Notes: generated by a model from the sequence alone, not told the origin. A stretch of 64,000 bases of DNA from Nitrospirota bacterium (GCA_016214845.1 JACRMS010000005.1:1-64000); one strand, 5' to 3'. Counted from the stretch's first letter, positions 50,949-60,143 are shown. Made by a program: numbers and translations.

Positions 50949-51647
50949 TCACTGGCTCATATCATACACCTCAACTCCCTGAGGCGGGGTAAACATAAAA
51001 AGCGCGTCGTCAAGCTTCGTATTGGTTCGGACTTCTTTAAGCTCGATGGTAATGATATTCCCGTACGTATCAAACACCTTCAGCGTTTTTATCGGAAAAT
51101 TTTTTGAGTCGGGTTTAAGATGTATCTCCTTTATGAATCCGATCCGGTGTTTCGGGACCAGGTCAAGCATGTCTTTTTCCATGGGCCTGGCGTCAAAGTC
51201 GGCGCTGAGGTTTTCAATGCTGTTCAATAAAGCTATCGGTACCTGGCTGTAAGCCTCTTTGCTGAATTTTGTTTTGATCGCCTGCTTCTGGGCTTTTTTG
51301 TAAATCCACGTCTCCGTCCCGCTTATGATGACCTTTTCATCGCGGGGCGTTTTATATTCCCACATCAGTTGAGATGGTTTTTTTATAAAAAAAGTGCCGC
51401 TGTATGTCTCGGTCCTCTCAAGATCTTTGAGATAACTTGTCTGGGAAAAGCTCCCTTTGACATCACGGATCTCCGCAAACCTCTTCTGCATTCCCTGGAC
51501 AATCTCATCGGCAGTCGCCGCGTGAACCACAGTGACGAGTGACGAGTAACAAGTGACAAGCAAAAAGACTGTGACGAATAACAAGTGACGGGTGACGAGG
51601 TTTTTGTCTGACTTCTGACTTCTGACTTCTGTCTTCTGATTCTTCAC
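50949..51647 (-). CDS. lolA: Outer-membrane lipoprotein carrier LolA, with repeat-derived signal peptide
   Basis: About 232 residues from GTG 51647, chosen because GGAGG lies a few bases upstream and GTGA overlaps the ftsK stop; ATG 51659 is the alternative. The mature protein shows GMQKRFAEIRDVKGSFSQTS and SQLMWEYKTPRDEKVIISGT, followed by ETWIYKK, as in LolA. The N-terminal about 40 residues, including the hydrophobic segment HLLFVTVFLLVTCYSSLVTV ending VHA, are encoded entirely by repetitive GTGAC- and TCTGACTTC-type sequence (51531-51642). So the signal peptide that sends it to the periplasm is a translated repeat. Confidence 0.88.
   Translation of the reverse strand: MKNQKTEVRSQKSDKNLVTRHLLFVTVFLLVTCYSSLVTVVHAATADEIVQGMQKRFAEIRDVKGSFSQTSYLKDLERTETYSGTFFIKKPSQLMWEYKTPRDEKVIISGTETWIYKKAQKQAIKTKFSKEAYSQVPIALLNSIENLSADFDARPMEKDMLDLVPKHRIGFIKEIHLKPDSKNFPIKTLKVFDTYGNIITIELKEVRTNTKLDDALFMFTPPQGVEVYDMSQ
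51531..51642. repeat. GTGACGAG/TCTGACTTC repeats encoding the LolA signal peptide
   Basis: Tandem variants AGTGACGAGTGACGAGTAAC, AAGTGACAAG, GTGACGAATAACAAGTGACG and GGTGACGAGG (51531-51600) are followed by TCTGACTTCTGACTTCTGAC with TTCTGTCTTCTGATTC (51606-51642). Both types occur as intergenic palindromes elsewhere; here they are in frame within lolA. Confidence 0.75.
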
Positions 51648-53830
51648 TTCTTCCTCCATAAAATCTCTCTTGGTTTTCCTGCCTCGCCGGGAGGCCCTAC
51701 TACGCCTTCCTCTTCTAACATTTCCATGATCCGGGCGGCCCTGTTGTACCCTATCTTCATCCTGCGCTGGATGTATGATATCGATGCCTGTCCGGTGGAG
51801 AGCACTATGTCTCTTGCCTGAAGATAGAGATCATCTTTATCATCATCAAGCCTTGCCGACTCTTCCTGCGAGCCAATGGAGATGTCCTCAAACAATGTGT
51901 AATCGGGCCCGCCCTGCGCCCTGATAAAATCCACGACGTCCCTTATCTCATCTTCACTCACATAAGCGCCGTGGATCCTCTTTATCTTCTTTCCGGGGCT
52001 GACAAAGAGCATGTCGCCCTTGCCTAACAGTTGGTCTGCCCCGTACGTGTCGAGGATGATGCGCGAGTCTAATTTTGATGAAACCTGAAATGAGATCCTT
52101 GACGGGAAGTTCGCCTTGATTATTCCGGTGATGACATCAACGGACGGCCTCTGTGTTGCAAGGATGAGATGTATGCCTGCGGCGCGCGCCATCTGGGCAA
52201 GCCGCGCAATGGAATCCTCGACCTCGTGCCCTGATGCGAACATGAGGTCGGCAAGTTCGTCTATGAATATTACGATATACGGAAGCGGCTCCCTGCTTAT
52301 TGAATCTTCCGCAGCCTTATGATAAGTACGTGAGGCAACCTTGCTGTTGTATGCCTCAATGTTCCTTGCGCCGCTCTCCGCAAGAAGCCGGTAGCGCCGC
52401 TCCATTTCAAATACCAGAAGCTTAAGCGCATTTGTGGCCTCTTTCGGCAAAGTGATGACGGGCATGAGGAGGTGCGGGATCTCAGAGTACGCGGAAAGCT
52501 CAAGCATCTTCGGGTCAATCATGAGCATCTTAAGCTCTTTGGGACTTGCCCTGAACAAAAGGCTGAGCACGATGCTGTTCATCCCGACGCTTTTGCCGGA
52601 ACCCGTGGCCCCCGCGATCAGGAGATGCGGCATCTTGCTCAGATCTGCTGAGACCGGAGTCCCGAAGATATCTTTTCCCAGAGCGATAGTCAATTTTGAG
52701 GGGCTTTTCTTAGACGAGTCAGAGACGATAAGGTCTTTCAGGAAAACATCATCCCTCTCCTGGTTCGGCACTTCGATCCCAAGCGTTGACCTGCCGTGGA
52801 TTGGAGAAATGCGGATACTGTGTGCCTTCATCGCCATCGCGAGGTCGTCCGCAAGAGACATTATTTTGTTGATCTTAATGCCCGGCGCAGGCTCAAATTC
52901 AAACATCGTCACAACAGGGCCGGGCGATACATAAGTGACCTTCCCTTCAATCGAATAGTCCTGGAGTTTTTTCTCAAGCAGTTCGGATTGCTGAAGGAGC
53001 TCCTCTTTTGTCGGGCGGGATTTGGAAGGCGGAGGGTCTTTTAAGAGATCAACGCCGGGGAGCGTGTAATCGCCGCTGATCTTTTCAGCCTGTTTTGAAA
53101 TTGATTTCTTCGACGGTCTCGCTCCTTCATCAGGCGCGATAAGCGGAAGCTCTTCCTGAATTTCAGGTATCTCAGGCATCTCCATTACCGCGGGCTCTTC
53201 AGCTATTTCTGGCTGAGTCGGCATCACCGGTACGGCTGCCTCCTCTTTTATCTGAGGATGTTCTTTTTCTTCTTCCCTTTTGGCCTTCATGGCTGAGATT
53301 GTCTGCGCCCCGAAGATCACCTTGCTTTTCGCTTTCCTTGCCAGGTCCGCAACTGAGAACTGGATGATGTACATCAGGCAGACAAGCGTCAGCGTTGCAA
53401 AGAGAAGTAAAGAGCCGAGTGACGAAATTATTCTGTTGGTAAATTCCGTAGCCAGTATCCCCACTGCGCCGCCTGAATGGCTGCCGAGGAAAAGAGTGAG
53501 CAGTGAAGAAGCGGAGATCATCAAAGCAATAAATGTAACGATTATCAGAACAGACCTCTGATTCACTGCCCAGCCGAAGACTTTCCGTACGCCAAACAGT
53601 ATCAAAATTGCCGGGATGATATAGGAGGAAAGGCCGATCACCTGAAGCAGCATCTCCGAGAGATTCGCGCCGAATCTGCCGAGGAGGTTTTTTAATTCAC
53701 TTGTGTTATGGGTAAAAAACGATTGGTCCCACTGGTTGTGGCTTATGAGGCTGATGACGACAACGAGACCTGCGGCAATGGCGAGAACGCCGATAATCTC
53801 ATCTTTTATCCTGCTGCCTTTCTCTTCCAT
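51644..53830 (-). CDS. ftsK: DNA translocase FtsK/SpoIIIE
   Basis: 728 residues. Four N-terminal transmembrane helices (about 12-165), a charged Pro/Glu linker (about 180-260), then the motor: Walker A LIAGATGSGKSVGMNSIVLS, Walker B YIVIFIDELADLM, and a C-terminal gamma winged-helix domain (ASISYIQRRMKIGYNRAARI). Acts at the division septum to segregate chromosome termini. Stop overlaps the lolA start. Confidence 0.95.
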   Translation of the reverse strand: MEEKGSRIKDEIIGVLAIAAGLVVVISLISHNQWDQSFFTHNTSELKNLLGRFGANLSEMLLQVIGLSSYIIPAILILFGVRKVFGWAVNQRSVLIIVTFIALMISASSLLTLFLGSHSGGAVGILATEFTNRIISSLGSLLLFATLTLVCLMYIIQFSVADLARKAKSKVIFGAQTISAMKAKREEEKEHPQIKEEAAVPVMPTQPEIAEEPAVMEMPEIPEIQEELPLIAPDEGARPSKKSISKQAEKISGDYTLPGVDLLKDPPPSKSRPTKEELLQQSELLEKKLQDYSIEGKVTYVSPGPVVTMFEFEPAPGIKINKIMSLADDLAMAMKAHSIRISPIHGRSTLGIEVPNQERDDVFLKDLIVSDSSKKSPSKLTIALGKDIFGTPVSADLSKMPHLLIAGATGSGKSVGMNSIVLSLLFRASPKELKMLMIDPKMLELSAYSEIPHLLMPVITLPKEATNALKLLVFEMERRYRLLAESGARNIEAYNSKVASRTYHKAAEDSISREPLPYIVIFIDELADLMFASGHEVEDSIARLAQMARAAGIHLILATQRPSVDVITGIIKANFPSRISFQVSSKLDSRIILDTYGADQLLGKGDMLFVSPGKKIKRIHGAYVSEDEIRDVVDFIRAQGGPDYTLFEDISIGSQEESARLDDDKDDLYLQARDIVLSTGQASISYIQRRMKIGYNRAARIMEMLEEEGVVGPPGEAGKPREILWRKK

Positions 53831-53910
53831 GTTGATTGTGATTTTAACATTTTATCGGCTATTGGAGACAATAAAAAATAAAAGACAAATTTGAGCTTAT
53901 GAAGAAGTCT

Positions 53911-54105
53911 TCAGGCAGACATGACGTATTGTTCAATGGAGTTAACTTTTTTGATGAGTTCCTTAATATTTTTGCTGGTCCTAATTGCATTTTTCAGCTC
54001 CTCCAATTGATACTCAATATCCAGTTTAACCCGTTCTTCCAGATATGACTGCCTGAATTCTTTATCAGCAATCTGTTTCTTGAAATATTTTCTTGCAATA
54101 TTCAT
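53911..54105 (-). CDS. Small antitoxin-like protein lacking an HTH
   Basis: 64 residues (MNIARKYFKKQIADKEFRQS, YLEERVKLDIEYQLEELKNA, IRTSKN...). The first 40 residues look like the N-terminal leader of HigA-type antitoxins, but the XRE helix-turn-helix that usually follows is absent; the protein ends after a short helix. It overlaps the toxin gene by four bases (ATGA). Likely a naturally short or truncated antitoxin. Confidence 0.65.
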   Translation of the reverse strand: MNIARKYFKKQIADKEFRQSYLEERVKLDIEYQLEELKNAIRTSKNIKELIKKVNSIEQYVMSA

Positions 54106-54452
54106 TTAGCACCTCTCAAGGCTTTTCTAATTGTAATTGCCCTCTCAAATTCTTTTTTCGGGGTTCTTTGTTCTTTTTTCACAAAGCCGTGTGTAAAAAT
54201 GATTTTCTTCTCAGCTTCATAAAAATAAAAACTTCTTGAAATCCTGCTCTCGAAACTTACTCTCAGCTCGAATATTCCGTCAGTTAGATACTTGGACAGC
54301 TTTTCTTTCGGCTGCATCCCACTGTTTTTTAGTTCGACCAGCTTATCTATATATGCAAATATTTTAGCACGCTCCCTGACAGATAAGCTCTCCAAAAACT
54401 CTATCATTGGAATCTTGCCTTTGATTTCAGCAAAATCATAGGTAAATTTCAT
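54102..54452 (-). CDS. HigB/RelE-type toxin (phage Gp49-like family)
   Basis: 116 residues from ATG 54452 (MKFTYDFAEIKGKIP), with GAGG just upstream. The core SKYLTDGIFELRVSFESRIS followed by RSFYFYEAEKKIIFTHGFVK and the KEQRTPKKEFERA tail are typical of the Gp49/HigB family of mRNA-cleaving toxins. It precedes its antitoxin, the usual toxin-first order. Isolated TA pair between ftsK and uppP. Confidence 0.85.
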   Translation of the reverse strand: MKFTYDFAEIKGKIPMIEFLESLSVRERAKIFAYIDKLVELKNSGMQPKEKLSKYLTDGIFELRVSFESRISRSFYFYEAEKKIIFTHGFVKKEQRTPKKEFERAITIRKALRGAK

Positions 54453-54594
54453 ATTGCCTCGCCCATACCTGTTCAATTATACAATATGCGCAACTCTGAC
54501 TGAAAGTGTAAAAATAAACTTAAGTGCGTCCTAATTGACTGCGCATTTTTCTAATGCGCCTTCGTCGGGGATAAATACCAGCGCGACATTCTCT

Positions 54595-55389
54595 TTACAG
54601 ATAATAAAAAAGCACTACAGCGCCGAAGACAATGCGGTATACTGCGAAGGAGTCAAAGGTGTGCTTTGTAACAAATCCAAGGAACGCCTTTATAACGATC
54701 AGCGCCGAGAAAAAAGATATGATGAAGCCGACGGCAAACAGGGGCAAGTCTGCCGCCGCTAAACTGTGAAAGCTTTTCAACAGGTCAAATAAAGTCGCGG
54801 CAAACATTGTGGGGATGGCGAGGAAGAAGGAGAACTCAGTGGCTACCTTCCGCTCCAGGCCGAAGCACATGGCGCCCATTATTGTAGCGCCCGCCCTGGA
54901 AACCCCCGGAAAAAGCGACAGGGTCTGCGCCATGCCGATACCCAATGCCTGTTTATACGAGACCTCATCCACGTCGGTCACAACTGCTTTTTTCACAACC
55001 CGTTCGATGACAAGAATTACAATGCCGCCGATGATCAGCGCTACAGCAACCGTGAAGGGTTTAAACAAATAGCGCTTTATAAATGAGTGCGTGAGGAGCC
55101 CGAAAAACGCGGCAGGAAGAAATGCTATCAGCAGGTTCAGCAGAAAGCGGTTTGTCTTTTGCGTGCCTATTCCTTTTATGGAAGATGCTACCTTCGCGCG
55201 GTACAGCCAAACAACAGACAGGATCGCGCCAAGCTGAATAAACACTTCGAAGGTTTTCGCCGTCTCCCCGGTAAAACCGAGCATGTCCCCGGCAAGAATG
55301 AGATGGCCTGTTGAGGAGATGGGTAGAAACTCGGTAACGCCTTCAACTACACCAAGTACCGCAGCCTTAATAACTTCTGTATCTATCAT
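54595..55389 (-). CDS. uppP: Undecaprenyl-diphosphatase UppP
   Basis: 264 residues, polytopic membrane enzyme recycling undecaprenyl diphosphate. Signatures GVTEFLPISSTGHLILAGD near 15-33 and FPGVSRAGATIMGA near 160-173. A companion to the DgkA-PAP2 fusion at 36244 in lipid-carrier metabolism. Confidence 0.95.
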   Translation of the reverse strand: MIDTEVIKAAVLGVVEGVTEFLPISSTGHLILAGDMLGFTGETAKTFEVFIQLGAILSVVWLYRAKVASSIKGIGTQKTNRFLLNLLIAFLPAAFFGLLTHSFIKRYLFKPFTVAVALIIGGIVILVIERVVKKAVVTDVDEVSYKQALGIGMAQTLSLFPGVSRAGATIMGAMCFGLERKVATEFSFFLAIPTMFAATLFDLLKSFHSLAAADLPLFAVGFIISFFSALIVIKAFLGFVTKHTFDSFAVYRIVFGAVVLFYYL

Positions 55390-55471
55390 TCATCATCCTC
55401 CGGGGGTAGTTTGCCGCTACAAGCGACGAAGCATTGTAACAGTTTACAGTTTGTAGTTTCCATCTCAGGTG

Positions 55472-56329
55472 CTAACGCCATTCACGTGGGACTGCGTGCG
55501 TGCTGGCATAGACCGAAAGCCTGTCATAGAGCTCATCCGCCTTCATGCATTGACGCTCCACAGACTCCCTCAGCCGCTTTTCACGATCGGTATTGCTTCC
55601 CTGTTTTAAAAGTTTCTCCCTGTGCCTCTGCCATGACTGCCTTATTGATTTGAAGTTGCTGAATGTGGTCCTCCACCACGTCTCGTCGTGGCCGGCAGGA
55701 TTATTTAAATTCTCAGGAATTTCTTCAAATATCACGACCCTCTTATTGGTATCGACTTTCATGGAATAGTTGGCCATGAAATCCATCCCTATGAGGCCGT
55801 CAAATTCGCTGGATATCTGCGGGGAGACATAAGTTGGAATAAAATTATCTTCCGCCTCTCCGACCCGTATGCTGTCAACGATCGTAAATATCGCCGGGAC
55901 CGTGCCGCCTATGCCGCCGATCATGACCCACAGGATGCTCTCCCTGTCATCCACAAGTCCAATCCTTTCAGCCAGCCTGTAAGATATATGCATTCCCGGA
56001 GCGCCGGTATCAAGAAGCATATTTGCAGTCACGCGGCGGTTGAATGTCACGGGAATAATTATCCTCCTTGCGCCGCCTGAGTATGGGACCACAAATTTCT
56101 TTTGAGCACTTTCAGCATCTTTGGGACCATCCGGCCCCTGCCTGTAGTCATAAGTTTCAGGCTTTTCAGCAGGAGTTGAAGCTGAAGGGGCATCATTATA
56201 CTTCTCAAGGTCTTCGTTTGTGTAAACACGGGATTTGCCTTGACGGACTGTATCTCCGGCATTGGCAGGCAGGATAAAAAACAATGAAAGCATTGCCGCA
56301 AGAATAATCTTTTCCACTTTTAAAACCAT
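55472..56329 (-). CDS. Retropepsin-like aspartic protease, exported
   Basis: 285 residues. Signal peptide (VEKIILAAMLSLFFILPANA). A Pro/Ser-rich linker with VYTNEDLEKYND leads to an aspartyl protease domain with MLLDTGAPGMHIS near 105-118 and a second half with FDGLIGMDFMANYSM. Single-domain retropepsin-like proteases are dimeric. C-terminal helix-rich tail is of unknown role. Probably periplasmic. Confidence 0.82.
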   Translation of the reverse strand: MVLKVEKIILAAMLSLFFILPANAGDTVRQGKSRVYTNEDLEKYNDAPSASTPAEKPETYDYRQGPDGPKDAESAQKKFVVPYSGGARRIIIPVTFNRRVTANMLLDTGAPGMHISYRLAERIGLVDDRESILWVMIGGIGGTVPAIFTIVDSIRVGEAEDNFIPTYVSPQISSEFDGLIGMDFMANYSMKVDTNKRVVIFEEIPENLNNPAGHDETWWRTTFSNFKSIRQSWQRHREKLLKQGSNTDREKRLRESVERQCMKADELYDRLSVYASTHAVPREWR

Positions 56330-56390
56330 TTTGCCATCATGAAATTATTTTAAATTATTAGACGGTTTTTATATCCGCTTCCTTTAACGA

Positions 56391-56551
56391 ATTTACAAAA
56401 GCGCAGATGTTGTGAGTGAAAATGTTTTTCGATACCTTAGTGTAATTTTAACAAAGCAACTGTATACATTTTAATTCAAAGCCATATGCATGATTTTAAT
56501 AAATCCATCGAGTCAAACATTTTCAGGAACAATGTCTGCGCTTTTGTAAAT
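56391..56551. repeat. Palindromic repeat element, copy 2
   Basis: Ends ATTTACAAAAGCGCAGA (56391-56407) and TCTGCGCTTTTGTAAAT (56535-56551) are perfect 17-bp inverted repeats. Read on the reverse strand it contains ACTCGATGGATTT and AAGGTATCGAAAAACA in the same order as the copy at 2156-2328. Outer arms and the middle differ from copy 1. It lies between the retropepsin-like and M48 genes. Confidence 0.82.
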
Positions 56552-56554
56552 GAA

Positions 56555-57802
56555 TTATGATTTGCCCAGTTCCTTTATCCGTCTTATCCTCTCCAGTACC
56601 GGAGGGTGGGAATAGTGGAACAGGGCATACAACGGATGCGGGTGAAGATTGGACAGGTTGTCTTTTGAAAGCTTAACAAGCGCAGTGATCATGCTCTGGT
56701 TATTCCCGGTCATTTCGTAAGAAAAAGCATCCGCCTCATTCTCATGCCGCCTTGAGAAGTAATTGAACACCGGGCTGAACGGGAAAGACACTATCGAGCC
56801 GATGAATCCCAGGATAACGACTTTCGCAAAAAATGAATCATGCTGAATATGGAAAAGCCTCAGGAGAAAATCGCTCTGAAGGATTTTATAGGATATGTAA
56901 ATTGTGACAAAAGCGATGGTCTCGGAAGCTATTATGCCTTTCAGGAGGTGCTTCTTCTTCCAGTGTCCTGCCTCGTGCGCGAGGACCGAGAGGATCTCAT
57001 CCCTGTCCATTTTTTCAATTAGCGTATCGTAGAGCACGATCCTCTTTACCTTTCCGATGCCTGTGAAGTACGCGTTTGTGTGTTTCGTCCTCTTTGATGC
57101 GTCCATCTTAAAGACCCTGCTGACCTTTATTCCAACCTTCTGCATCAGGATGCGGATACCGCTTTCAAGCTCTTCGTTCTCAATCGGCGTGAACTTGTGA
57201 AACAGCGGCTCGATCACATAGGGTGAAATGTACATCATGAAGATGCCGAAGGCAAGAAAGAAACACCAGACCCAAAACCACCAGAGATCCGGGCTCTTTT
57301 GAATAATTAAAAGCCCCGCTGATATGACCAGCCCCATCAGGACCGTGGAGATCAGGAGGGATTTTATTGTATCGGTCATCCACAATTTAAACGTCATGGT
57401 GTTGAAGCCGTACCTGTTCTCGATCTTGAATGTGCCGTAGAGGTCAAAGGGCATCGAGATGAGCGTTTCAGCATAAGTCAGAAACAGAAAGAAAATTAAT
57501 CCAGTCAGGATGAACGGGAGGTTGAGCGAGACGATCCATGAATTATAAAAATCAAGCAAGACAAATATGAAAAACAGAAAAGTAATATTGTTGAAAACTG
57601 AATGGACAAAATCGAATTTTGTATGCTCAATGTTATATTCGTGTGTCTTGCTTAAAAGCGCCTGGTCTATATGCCCTTCAAACTCAGGCGGGACAACAGA
57701 GCCGTGCTTCTTCGTGTGGGAGAGATTCAGATAATCCAGCCAGTAGCCGAAGAGGACCACGAGTAGATAGGCGATGAGAATGAGGATAAGGCAGATGTTC
57801 AT
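56555..57802 (-). CDS. M48 family (Ste24-type) membrane metalloprotease
   Basis: 415 residues with several transmembrane helices and the zinc motif VLAHEAGHWKKKH near 277, then ENEADAFSYEM as third-ligand region. N-terminal PPEFEGHIDQALLSKTHEYN is characteristic of the CAAX-protease-1/Ste24 branch. In bacteria it probably degrades misfolded membrane proteins. The stop lies 4 bases from the end of the palindromic repeat. Confidence 0.92.
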   Translation of the reverse strand: MNICLILILIAYLLVVLFGYWLDYLNLSHTKKHGSVVPPEFEGHIDQALLSKTHEYNIEHTKFDFVHSVFNNITFLFFIFVLLDFYNSWIVSLNLPFILTGLIFFLFLTYAETLISMPFDLYGTFKIENRYGFNTMTFKLWMTDTIKSLLISTVLMGLVISAGLLIIQKSPDLWWFWVWCFFLAFGIFMMYISPYVIEPLFHKFTPIENEELESGIRILMQKVGIKVSRVFKMDASKRTKHTNAYFTGIGKVKRIVLYDTLIEKMDRDEILSVLAHEAGHWKKKHLLKGIIASETIAFVTIYISYKILQSDFLLRLFHIQHDSFFAKVVILGFIGSIVSFPFSPVFNYFSRRHENEADAFSYEMTGNNQSMITALVKLSKDNLSNLHPHPLYALFHYSHPPVLERIRRIKELGKS

Positions 57803-57806
57803 ATTT

Positions 57807-59480
57807 TTATTTCGTTAAATTAGATATCCTGAAAAAGTCCAGGTGTTTTTTATTTGTTGCACTCTTATCATCAGAAACAAACGAAGCGAAGTTATACCAA
57901 TAATTGCCCTTTTGAACTTTCTCCCATGTTTTAAGCAACTCAATAAATTCGCTGCTTTCCCTGCCTTCTGTGCCAACAGCCCAAAAAGTTTCCAGGTCAT
58001 CTAAACTTAAAATAATCGGTTTTAGCATAAGTAAGTTGCTGAGATTATGCTTTTGCAGATTTTTACTCAAAATGTTATCAATTTTATTTAACAGATCATA
58101 ATCACCTATCCAACTTTCTGTAACCAAGATCGGAATGATTACACAACCCTCTTTTTTATAATCAGATACGTACTTATCCAAATTCAGGAATTTCCCTTTA
58201 TCACTGCTTTTATCACTAAATAAAATACGATTTAAATCGTCAACGAAATCCTTTGACGTTTTATTATAGAGTGATGAAATCCTATAAGCTTTAGTTGTAA
58301 ATTCAAAAATTACAATATACTCCTTTTTATCATCATTAACGGTCAATACAGCATCAGGTTTACCATCTTGGTTACGCGTTACATCTACTGCCGAGAATAT
58401 TCTCTCTATCAAAAAAGCAAAATATTCTTCTAATAAATAACCATATTCTTCCTTAATTTTTTGTATGGAATATTTTTTCTTATTCTCATTTTTAACTATA
58501 GAATCTATTTTCCAAAAAAGTCCTGAACAAATACCATCAACGAGAAACTTAAAATCAATAATACAATATTCTGTATCACTACTTTTGAATACTGGATAAT
58601 CGAATATTGCCTGCATGTAACAAAACAAATCGTTATCAATCTTGTCTCGTCGCTCTTTCTTAAATTCTTCATAAAAACCATCAATATCTTTTGACAATGC
58701 TGCCACAGTTGGAAAAACCGCTGTCCCTTTAAATTTATCTGTATCAATATAAAAGGTACGAGGATTATTCATGTCAAAATGTGGAGAACCAAGACCTGTT
58801 TCTTTAACCGCTAAGAACCAAACAAAGAGACCTTTAATGGTATCAATGTAATCATCAAGCTTAATGCTGTATTTTTCTTCTATTAATTTTATTCCTGCCT
58901 GTAATGTATCTTTCTGCTTTATGCTTTTAGGCAATATTCCCTTGTAAATATACGAGTATCTGATAATTCTTTGCTTATAAAGCCAGAATAGTGTTTTAGG
59001 AAAATGATATGGAAAAGATTTAATAAGTTCTCGCTCATAATTTTGATAGCCCAAGAAGTTTATCTTATTGTTTATAAGTAACAGAGCCTCACCATATTTC
59101 CAGATATTCGGATTGGAACCTACATCTTTGCCGGTAATTCTATTCTCACCATCAATTTTATTTGAAATAATTCTACCTATATAGTGCAAAAGATTATCGC
59201 GATGATAAATAATCTTTGGATTCAAATAAAGGTTTAGCATATGCTTTTTTTCAAAAAGCCTTCCTATTCCACATATTTGCAGGTTTAACAATTCTTCAAC
59301 AGGAGTTGTTTGACAGATCATATTTAGAAAAGATGAATAACAGATAGACTCCACCGGATCAAAATCTTTAAGCTTGAAGTTAATCAGACAGTCAACATCT
59401 GATTCACTCAGGAGAAACAAATGCTCATATAAGGCTTGTTGAATAATCTCCATGCCCCTCTCTATATCCCGCAATCTCAT
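57807..59480 (-). CDS. Large hypothetical protein, possible PD-(D/E)xK nuclease-like domain
   Basis: 557 residues, AT-rich and lysine/isoleucine-rich, unlike the neighbouring housekeeping genes. No family recognised. Near residues 370-400 the sequence GKPDAVLTVNDDKKEYIVIF followed by EFTTK has the Asp then Glu-x-Thr/Lys spacing of PD-(D/E)xK-type nucleases, though the canonical Lys is shifted. The remainder is helical with no membrane segment. It sits between the M48 gene (4 bases) and the Panacea TA pair, so it may belong to a defence-type island. Confidence 0.6.
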   Translation of the reverse strand: MRLRDIERGMEIIQQALYEHLFLLSESDVDCLINFKLKDFDPVESICYSSFLNMICQTTPVEELLNLQICGIGRLFEKKHMLNLYLNPKIIYHRDNLLHYIGRIISNKIDGENRITGKDVGSNPNIWKYGEALLLINNKINFLGYQNYERELIKSFPYHFPKTLFWLYKQRIIRYSYIYKGILPKSIKQKDTLQAGIKLIEEKYSIKLDDYIDTIKGLFVWFLAVKETGLGSPHFDMNNPRTFYIDTDKFKGTAVFPTVAALSKDIDGFYEEFKKERRDKIDNDLFCYMQAIFDYPVFKSSDTEYCIIDFKFLVDGICSGLFWKIDSIVKNENKKKYSIQKIKEEYGYLLEEYFAFLIERIFSAVDVTRNQDGKPDAVLTVNDDKKEYIVIFEFTTKAYRISSLYNKTSKDFVDDLNRILFSDKSSDKGKFLNLDKYVSDYKKEGCVIIPILVTESWIGDYDLLNKIDNILSKNLQKHNLSNLLMLKPIILSLDDLETFWAVGTEGRESSEFIELLKTWEKVQKGNYWYNFASFVSDDKSATNKKHLDFFRISNLTK

Positions 59481-59694
59481 TATCTACTATTAAAAATTTA
59501 CTTTTCCCCTTCATTCCTCTCCCAAATGCCCGATTAATCCCTTTGCATCTTTCTCATCCAATTCCAGTTTTGGAGCAGCGTTTTTCCCTCACCATTTTAC
59601 CAACACCGGCAAAATGGATTGTATCATGAAAATATTATGGATTCAAAAGATTATAGCAAATACAGAGGTGCGATGTTCAGGAAATAATATCTTC
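59481..59694. other. Spacer of accessory island, small hairpin
   Basis: No convincing gene. CCATTTT/AAAATGG (59592-59617) forms a 7-bp stem. A reverse-strand reading GKNAAPKLELDEKDAKGLIG, then HLGEE and stop (about 59515-59592), has protein-like composition without a start codon and may be the tail of a lost gene. Confidence 0.4.
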
Positions 59695-60141
59695 TTAGGG
59701 ATACCGAATAAGCTGCTTAATAAACGGCTTCACGATCGGACTGGCTTTTATTGCTTGAACGATTTTCTCTTTTATATCTTCCGGTATATCCCGTGATATT
59801 ATTTTGAATTTATGATCGGGGTCAACAATTTTATTGATCTGATTTTTATGAATGAGAATAGGAAGATTACATTCAATTAGGCTTTCTTTTTTCAGGAAAG
59901 ACAAACTCCTTTTATCAACACGAACAAGGCTCGATATAGCTTTTTCGTTTGTTCCGTGGTAGAACCAGGCTTTGTTTTCAATCTGTGAAGTGATGATGCA
60001 TAACAGCAGGCTCGAATCGTCACTAATGGGCACTGTTATATGATAGTGAGGCGGGGCTTCGGGGTCGTGAGTAGTATTTTTAAAGTAACATACACAGAAT
60101 CCTGATAAAGTCCGTGCAATATAATCCGGCGGGAAGTCCAC
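59695..60141 (-). CDS. Candidate toxin of a Panacea-type TA pair
   Basis: 148 residues from GTG 60141, two bases after the Panacea gene stop. It has a beta-rich core (HYHITVPISDDSSLLLCIIT, then SQIENKAWFYHG) and a basic helical C-terminus. The pattern faintly recalls PemK-like folds but I cannot assign a family. Toxins partnered with Panacea antitoxins are very diverse, so its activity is open. Confidence 0.55.
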   Translation of the reverse strand: MDFPPDYIARTLSGFCVCYFKNTTHDPEAPPHYHITVPISDDSSLLLCIITSQIENKAWFYHGTNEKAISSLVRVDKRSLSFLKKESLIECNLPILIHKNQINKIVDPDHKFKIISRDIPEDIKEKIVQAIKASPIVKPFIKQLIRYP

Positions 60142-60143
60142 AA

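Noticed and set aside
54540-54558. Rho-independent terminator after uppP
   Set aside because: TGCGCAT/ATGCGC forms a stem but there is no T-run on the reverse strand.
59515-59592. A distinct small gene ending in HLGEE
   Set aside because: Protein-like composition but no start codon and a stop just upstream; at best a remnant.
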